From positions 1 to 9,353 of the forward strand of contig JALNWY010000119.1 of assembly GCA_023230665.1 (NCBI GenBank): a stretch of DNA of 9,353 bases, read 5' to 3'. Below, piece after piece: positions 5,607 through 9,353 of this stretch; position 1 is the first letter of the stretch, and each line of letters starts with the position of its first letter. Under the pieces are notes generated by a model. That model searched no databases and was not told the DNA's origin. It worked only from the letters and a program-made list of their open reading frames with translations. The translations under genes were made by a program, and so were the position numbers. The stretch is from Deltaproteobacteria bacterium (GTDB lineage Bacteria; Desulfobacterota; Desulfomonilia; UBA1062).

Positions 5607-7202
5607 TTATCCCCCGCTCCTGCCGAGCAGCGCCATTGATCCGGTCATGACCTCTCCCATGTTTCCGCTCTCACCCATGCCCAGATGGATGAGATACGAG
5701 GCGATGCTCAGATTCGCGCGGATGCGAAAGAGCGCAAGCGCCCTGCGGAAACCGGGCGAATCGGGCTGGCCGGTCACATTGAGCCAGGCCCGGACAAAGT
5801 CCTCGGCAGGGTAGTTTTCGATCACGGCCGGATAGTCTCTGAGCTGGTTCTGAAACTGGGAGATAAAGTAGCCCACGTCAAAGGCCGGATGGAACTCGAG
5901 CACGCTGCCGAAATCGACCACTGAGACATACAAGGTGCCGGCATCATGCATCAGTTCCTGCCCGATGATGATGTTTTTGGGGTGGTAGTCGCCGTGGACG
6001 AGCACGAACTCGTGCCTGCTCTCTGCCCGCAGGTCTTCCTCAAAATCCCTGACCGCGCCGATGAGCGTGCGTGCCTGGTCCAGCCAGGGACTTGCGGACT
6101 CTTCGAAGGCCCGCTGGTAGGTCTCGAACCGGTGCCGCTCTCGCTGGATCGTCTTCTCGACGAGATCGAGCTTCATGCCCGAGGTGTGGAGGCGTGCGAG
6201 CCACAGGGCCGCGGCCCTGAAATATTCCCTCCCCGCGCCCTGGCCCACCCGGACGAGGAGATCGAAGAGACTCTTGCCCCGCTGCCCCTCCTCAATGACG
6301 ATCCGGCCCTTCTCGTCGATGTCCATTACCGTGGGGACCCTGAACGGTCCGGACGCAAAGCCGTGATCATGAACAGACCGCAGGACCTCGGAGGAGTGTT
6401 TCAGTGCTTCCCACCTGCCGGCATCCTTTGGCCTCTTGACGATGATCCGCTGGCGAAACTCGTCCCCGCCCTTGGTGCCCAGCGATATCTCTTCGACCAG
6501 GGCGTTGCTGCCGGGTTTGGGGATCTCCTTGTACAGCGGCCTGCACCTGCCCTGCTTTAACTCTTGGACAAGCCCGTCCATGTCTCTCACCGGGTGGTCG
6601 AACAGGGTGGGCAGCGTGCCCGCGGTCTCCACGGCATGCGTGTCGCTTCCGCTGATCGCAGTGAACTTGTGCCGGTGCCAGAGCATGAGACCGTGATAGT
6701 TGCCCCGGGAGGTGTGATTGTTGTTGAAGATCTCGATCGCGTCGAGGTCGGGGTTCAGCAGCCGGGAGGTCTTCGGGGCCCTGCCTTTGCGTAAGGGATG
6801 GGCCCACACGAGAGCCGCCTGGGGGTAGCGCTTTCGGAGCTCTCCGAGCGGGTGGGTACCCGTGATCGATCGGTCCGCGCCATAGACCAGCACGTGCCCG
6901 ATATCCGTGTTCACCTCCTGCGCTGCCAGGAGCACAAAGGACTTGTCCATCCCGGTCTTTTCCTTGAGCTCTTCGATCTCCGAAGGGCTCCAGAGATACT
7001 CGTGCTCCGTGATGACCAGGCCCTGGAGGCCCTTCATCCGCACCCGTTCGACCAGCCGGACCGGATCGACCCGGCTGCACGCGGAATGCCTGGAGGTGTG
7101 GGCATGCATCTCGATGAGCATCTTCGGGCAGACTCTCCTTCCGGAACTAGCTTCCCGGCATGGCATGCCGGAGCTACAGCTCATATAGTTCTTCTTCACC
7201 AT
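5607..7202 (-). CDS. PHP-domain hydrolase fused to an aminoglycoside-phosphotransferase-like kinase
   Basis: From the ATG at 7202 the protein has 531 residues. Residues 28-215 form a PHP metal-dependent phosphoesterase. HAH (33-35), His67 in TEHE, Glu96 and His103 in QEVNTDIGH, AHP (134-136) and GSDTH (185-189) supply the usual metal ligands, with IEIFNNN (156-162) typical of this subgroup. Residues about 245-510 form an APH/choline-kinase-like fold with Lys256 in IVKRP, the catalytic loop HGDYHPKN (403-410; Asp405, Asn410) and the metal-binding VVDFG (429-433; Asp430). Both active sites look intact. Substrate and pathway are unknown. GAGG sits 7 bases before ATG 7202. A second ATG at 7121 starts exactly at the PHP domain (MLIEMHAHT), with AAGGAG 13 bases upstream; the 27 residues between look unlike a domain and are encoded by hairpin-forming DNA, so the true start may be 7121. 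The gene is single and lies between two pseudogenes. Confidence 0.88.
   Translation of the reverse strand: MVKKNYMSCSSGMPCREASSGRRVCPKMLIEMHAHTSRHSACSRVDPVRLVERVRMKGLQGLVITEHEYLWSPSEIEELKEKTGMDKSFVLLAAQEVNTDIGHVLVYGADRSITGTHPLGELRKRYPQAALVWAHPLRKGRAPKTSRLLNPDLDAIEIFNNNHTSRGNYHGLMLWHRHKFTAISGSDTHAVETAGTLPTLFDHPVRDMDGLVQELKQGRCRPLYKEIPKPGSNALVEEISLGTKGGDEFRQRIIVKRPKDAGRWEALKHSSEVLRSVHDHGFASGPFRVPTVMDIDEKGRIVIEEGQRGKSLFDLLVRVGQGAGREYFRAAALWLARLHTSGMKLDLVEKTIQRERHRFETYQRAFEESASPWLDQARTLIGAVRDFEEDLRAESRHEFVLVHGDYHPKNIIIGQELMHDAGTLYVSVVDFGSVLEFHPAFDVGYFISQFQNQLRDYPAVIENYPAEDFVRAWLNVTGQPDSPGFRRALALFRIRANLSIASYLIHLGMGESGNMGEVMTGSMALLGRSGG
7148..7176. repeat. REP-like imperfect palindrome near the PHP-kinase start
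   Basis: CCGGCATG (7155-7162) and CATGCCGG (7164-7171) pair around a single base. TAGCT (7148-7152) and AGCTA (7172-7176) extend the stem with a 2-base bulge. On the minus strand the element lies between the ribosome binding site for ATG 7202 and that for ATG 7121. It is either part of the leader of the shorter form or coding DNA of the 27-residue extension. GC-rich palindromes of this type are common in dispersed repeat families, but a second copy is not in the window. Confidence 0.45.
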
Positions 7203-7363
7203 AAGGCAACCTCGGCTAAAGGCATATCCGGCTATTTCGGTCCGGGCACCAAGGGCGCGGGCGGATCGCACGCCTTTTCTGTAGCCTTCATGGCCTGTTT
7301 TGCAGTATGAAGGAACCATACATTTCAATGCAGAAAACGTGTGGTAAACCAGGGAGGACGTAC

Positions 7364-7691
7364 ATGAAAAAGCATGCAAGAATTCTTCAATCTCTTTGCC
7401 AGGCCCGATGTGCTCTGGTTTCTGATCGGGCTGATCATGCTCTTTATCGAGTTCATGGGGTCCCGGAGATCTTCTTTCTCTTTTTTGCCACCGGCGCGTG
7501 GGCAGTCGATCGTAGCCCACGGCGGCCGCGATGCGGTGAATCTCCGCATCACGGAGCAGTATATTCAGGAGTTCGGCAAACTGGCCAAGCCCAACAATAC
7601 CATGCTCATCTCCACCAACCTGGCCGACCTCTCTTCAATCATTGCCACCGCCACCACTGTCATTGCGAACCAGCGTGGTGAAAAGCCTTGA
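7364..7691 (+). pseudogene. Fused remnant: NfeD-type N-terminus joined to slipin (SPFH) C-terminus
   Basis: An open frame of 105 codons begins at ATG 7374, but it is a chimera. Residues 1-28 (MQEFFNLFARPDVLWFLIGL then IMLFIEFM) match the first membrane segment of NfeD-family proteins. The next part of NfeD, VPEIFFLFFATGAWAV, is present at 7460-7508 but in another frame, so residues 29-48 of the open frame are nonsense. From 7521, GGRDAVNLRITEQYIQEFGK followed by LAKPNNTMLIS and LADLSSIIATATTVI is the C-terminus of a slipin/stomatin-type membrane protein, with its natural stop at 7689-7691. NfeD and slipin genes are usually neighbours and act together at membranes. An internal deletion has removed the end of one gene and most of the other. 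AGGGAGG (7351-7357) precedes ATG 7364, which is in the NfeD middle frame, not the starting frame. The families are confident; the history is inferred. Confidence 0.7.
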
Positions 7692-7755
7692 TTGGGGGGA
7701 CGGGGAAATCGATCCTTTTTGTATTGAAGCATTTTCTATTGAGTCTATATAAATA

Positions 7756-7774
7756 ACTCAAGTTTCGCACCCCT
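7756..7774. repeat. Terminal inverted repeat at the transposase 3' end of the IS
   Basis: ACTCAAGTTTCGCACCCCT is the exact reverse complement of 9335-9353. The transposase stop codon (TGA, minus strand, 7758-7760) lies inside this repeat, so the last codons of the protein are set by the terminal repeat itself. Confidence 0.93.
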
Positions 7775-9212
7775 TAATTCTGAGATGGTGGCATAGAGCC
7801 TGATCGATTGAGTCGATGAAAGGGGATAGATTGTCTTCGATTTTCAAGAGAGCGAAGATGCACTTGAGGGAATGCTTGAACAGGCCTTTGAAGAACTCCC
7901 ATAACCGGTGGGCATAGGTAACCATGCCCGATTGTTCTGCAAGGTGCTCAAAGAGCCCTCCCATTGTGGGATATTTTTCGATCTCATTGAGGAAGCCGAG
8001 CAGATTATATCTCAGAAAGCTCAAGGTGGTTGCGCATACCTGGGCATTGAAGGAATTGCTCTGGTCCTTGCCGAGTTCGAGAAGCTGTTTGCTCTCCTTG
8101 AAGCATACCTCGATAGCCCATCTCTTTGTATACTTGTGGATAATGGTGGATGCATGAAGATGCGTGTCGGTAGAGAGAAAGGCTACCCACTTGGGACCTT
8201 TGTCTTTGCGAACCCCTTTGATATCATCACTGTTCTGTGGCTCGCAATAATCCTTGGAAAAGATTATTGCGACCTCCTCTCCGGTCTCGGGCAAGGTAAC
8301 GGTTGCCCGTGCAATCCGAAGCCCTGTCCTGGTATCCTTCCTGAACAAAGGTTTTACCTTCTGGTACAGGTCGGAAAGGCGATATTTCTTGCCGTTATAT
8401 CCATATCGCACCTTCGTGTCCTTGAGCCGGCAGATGACATGAAGATCCTGCCTGATCCCCCTGATGGCGCTGATGAATACCGGCCAGGAATACCAGCTGT
8501 CAAAAAGTACATACCTTGCGGTAATCCCATGGGATACAGCCCTTTCCAACATCATGAGGGCAAGCTCAAGCTTGGAATACATCGAGGCTTCCCTGCTCAT
8601 CTGACCGCTGATGCTTCGGGCATCTCCCACGCGTTCTTCAGTGCTCTTTGGATGACGCTTTTTCCCGTACTTATAGGAAAAGTCCAGCGCATACATCCCC
8701 GTGCCGGTGAAGAGGCCGAGTGTCACTACCGTATACCCAAGCACCGACCGGCCCACGGTATGGTCATATACGAAAGAGACATTCTCAATATCTCTGCCCC
8801 TCTTCGGGAGGATGCTGTCGTCAATTATGAAGCATCTCTCCTCTCCAGGAGTTTCCTCAATCTTCAAAACCTTCCAGATCTCCTTCATGATATAGTACAG
8901 GAACGACCGCCATCGGTATCCCCTGGCCTTGAACCGGTAAAAGGTGTCCTTCCGGCTGCTTGTATACTGCTCAAGGTGCTTCCTGCAGAAGCTCCGGACG
9001 GTACGTATCTTCAGCAAGGGCAAAAGTACCAGCACGAACAGAATCTGGGAGGCATGGTACCCATCCTTCTTGATAATCTTCGCCTTGTTCATCTGCGTCC
9101 TGAATCCAAGCCGCTTAAGCCCTTCATCGATCTTGGTCTCAAATATCCGCCCCTCTTTATCCAGATATGCCTCGATTTCCCCTTTGAACACTTTGCCCGG
9201 CGTGGTATGCAT
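7758..9212 (-). CDS. IS4-family DDE transposase
   Basis: The 484-residue transposase carries out cut-and-paste movement of the surrounding element. The RNase H-like catalytic core is visible: Asp131 in FIIDDSILP, Asp238 in VLFDSWYSWP and Glu368 in RWAIEVCFKESK. The IS4 signature Y-x2-R-x3-E-x6-K is exact (Tyr361, Arg364, Glu368, Lys375). The insertion between the second Asp and the Glu (239-367) is rich in strands, as usual for the family. N-terminal residues 1-110 should hold the DNA-binding part. The frame is intact, with no stop or shift, so the element may still be active. AAAGGAG (9222-9228) is 9 bases from the ATG, and the stop codon falls within the terminal repeat. The ribosome binding site lies in one arm of a long inverted repeat (9216-9282), probably limiting translation of read-through transcripts. 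Confidence 0.96.
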   Translation of the reverse strand: MHTTPGKVFKGEIEAYLDKEGRIFETKIDEGLKRLGFRTQMNKAKIIKKDGYHASQILFVLVLLPLLKIRTVRSFCRKHLEQYTSSRKDTFYRFKARGYRWRSFLYYIMKEIWKVLKIEETPGEERCFIIDDSILPKRGRDIENVSFVYDHTVGRSVLGYTVVTLGLFTGTGMYALDFSYKYGKKRHPKSTEERVGDARSISGQMSREASMYSKLELALMMLERAVSHGITARYVLFDSWYSWPVFISAIRGIRQDLHVICRLKDTKVRYGYNGKKYRLSDLYQKVKPLFRKDTRTGLRIARATVTLPETGEEVAIIFSKDYCEPQNSDDIKGVRKDKGPKWVAFLSTDTHLHASTIIHKYTKRWAIEVCFKESKQLLELGKDQSNSFNAQVCATTLSFLRYNLLGFLNEIEKYPTMGGLFEHLAEQSGMVTYAHRLWEFFKGLFKHSLKCIFALLKIEDNLSPFIDSIDQALCHHLRIKGCET

Positions 9213-9215
9213 AAT

Positions 9216-9282
9216 AAGGGACTCCTTTGTGGTGTTCTGTTTGTCTTATCAACAACTTATATACCACAAACGCGAGTCCCTT
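9216..9282 (-). promoter_or_regulatory. Inverted repeat able to hide the transposase ribosome binding site
   Basis: AAGGGACTC (9216-9224) pairs with GAGTCCCTT (9274-9282), and TTTGTGG (9226-9232) pairs with CCACAAA (9264-9270). This gives 16 paired bases with a small internal loop and a 31-base terminal loop. In a minus-strand RNA that starts outside the element, the stem covers the Shine-Dalgarno AAAGGAG (9222-9228). A transcript starting in the loop would lack the upstream arm and leave the site free. Confidence 0.65.
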
Positions 9283-9286
9283 TCAC
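9258..9286 (-). promoter_or_regulatory. Candidate transposase promoter
   Basis: On the minus strand GTGAAA (9281-9286, 4/6 to the -35 box) is followed after 17 bases by TATATA (9258-9263, 4/6). An overlapping TATAAG (9256-9261) matches 5/6 with a 19-base spacer. Initiation would fall near 9250, inside the loop of the inverted repeat, so the upstream arm would not be transcribed. Confidence 0.45.
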
Positions 9287-9334
9287 TAACTTCTTTGCCT
9301 CTTTATTCTCTTTTTACTCCCAATACCCCCCAAT

Positions 9335-9353
9335 AGGGGTGCGAAACTTGAGT
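9335..9353. repeat. Terminal inverted repeat at the transposase 5' end of the IS
   Basis: AGGGGTGCGAAACTTGAGT, a perfect 19-bp partner of 7756-7774. The next inner base on each side no longer pairs. The window ends at the last matching base, so outward extension is not visible. Confidence 0.93.

Larger units (their letters stand above)
7756..9353. mobile_element. Complete IS4-family insertion sequence
   Basis: The element is 1598 bases from inverted repeat to inverted repeat and contains one transposase gene on the minus strand, filling nearly all of it. Length, terminal repeats and the YREK transposase signature are those of the IS4 family. The ends are 19-bp perfect inverted repeats. The left end lies 64 bases past the slipin remnant's stop. 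The right end coincides with the end of the window, so the target duplication cannot be checked and one or more further terminal bases could lie outside. Confidence 0.93.

Noticed and set aside
5946..6560. + strand open frame of 204 codons inside the PHP-kinase gene
   Set aside because: It is an antisense shadow of a GC-rich coding region; the kinase motifs on the other strand are unmistakable.
7285..7313. 7-bp inverted repeat CCTTCAT/ATGAAGG between the PHP-kinase gene and the NfeD remnant
   Set aside because: A short stem with a 15-base loop is expected by chance at this length, and nothing else suggests an operator.
7203..7520. Upstream extension of the PHP-kinase frame to 7520
   Set aside because: It would overlap the NfeD/slipin remnant in antisense and carries no domain. 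Starts at 7202 or 7121 are better supported.

Overview
The window looks like chromosomal DNA from a GC-rich anaerobic bacterium. The style of the acetyl-CoA synthetase and the RtcB/archease pair suggest a Desulfobacterota-type (deltaproteobacterial) lineage. This is inferred from family resemblance only; no 16S or other marker gene is present.

Layout, left to right. (1) Positions 1-84 probably carry the C-terminal end of a + strand gene that starts outside the window. (2) Positions 240-370 hold a cluster of strong inverted repeats between that gene and the convergent gene acs. (3) acs (381-2354, minus) encodes a full-length AMP-forming acetyl-CoA synthetase. Two residues in its nucleotide-binding A5 motif are unusual. 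(4) A gene-poor stretch of about 490 bases follows, containing paired direct repeats. (5) A small CxxC...CxxC zinc-ribbon protein lies at 2847-3026 (minus), with a perfect 20-bp palindrome just upstream of its ribosome binding site. (6) rtcB and an archease gene form a two-gene operon on the minus strand (5113-3221), an RNA ligase plus its activator, with a plausible sigma70 promoter in front. (7) Positions 5242-5535 (+) are a decayed DUF5996-family gene, truncated and frameshifted. (8) The minus-strand gene ending at 5607 encodes a PHP-type metal-dependent hydrolase fused to an aminoglycoside-phosphotransferase-like kinase. (9) Positions 7364-7691 (+) are a second wreck, in which the N-terminus of an NfeD-type membrane protein is joined to the C-terminus of a slipin/SPFH protein. 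(10) Positions 7756-9353 are a complete IS4-family insertion sequence with 19-bp terminal inverted repeats. Its right end coincides with the end of the window.

The intact genes do not form one pathway. Acs handles acetate/acetyl-CoA, RtcB and archease handle RNA repair or splicing, and the PHP-kinase fusion has no known substrate. The segment from 5240 to 9353 looks like an eroding region: two broken genes flank the intact PHP-kinase gene, and an IS sits next to the second. The points most worth a second look are the PHP-kinase fusion, a hairpin in the IS that could hide the transposase ribosome binding site in read-through transcripts, the NfeD/slipin chimera, the palindrome at the zinc-ribbon gene and the Acs motif substitutions. 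I did not see a CRISPR array, tRNA or rRNA gene, or a recognisable defence system.
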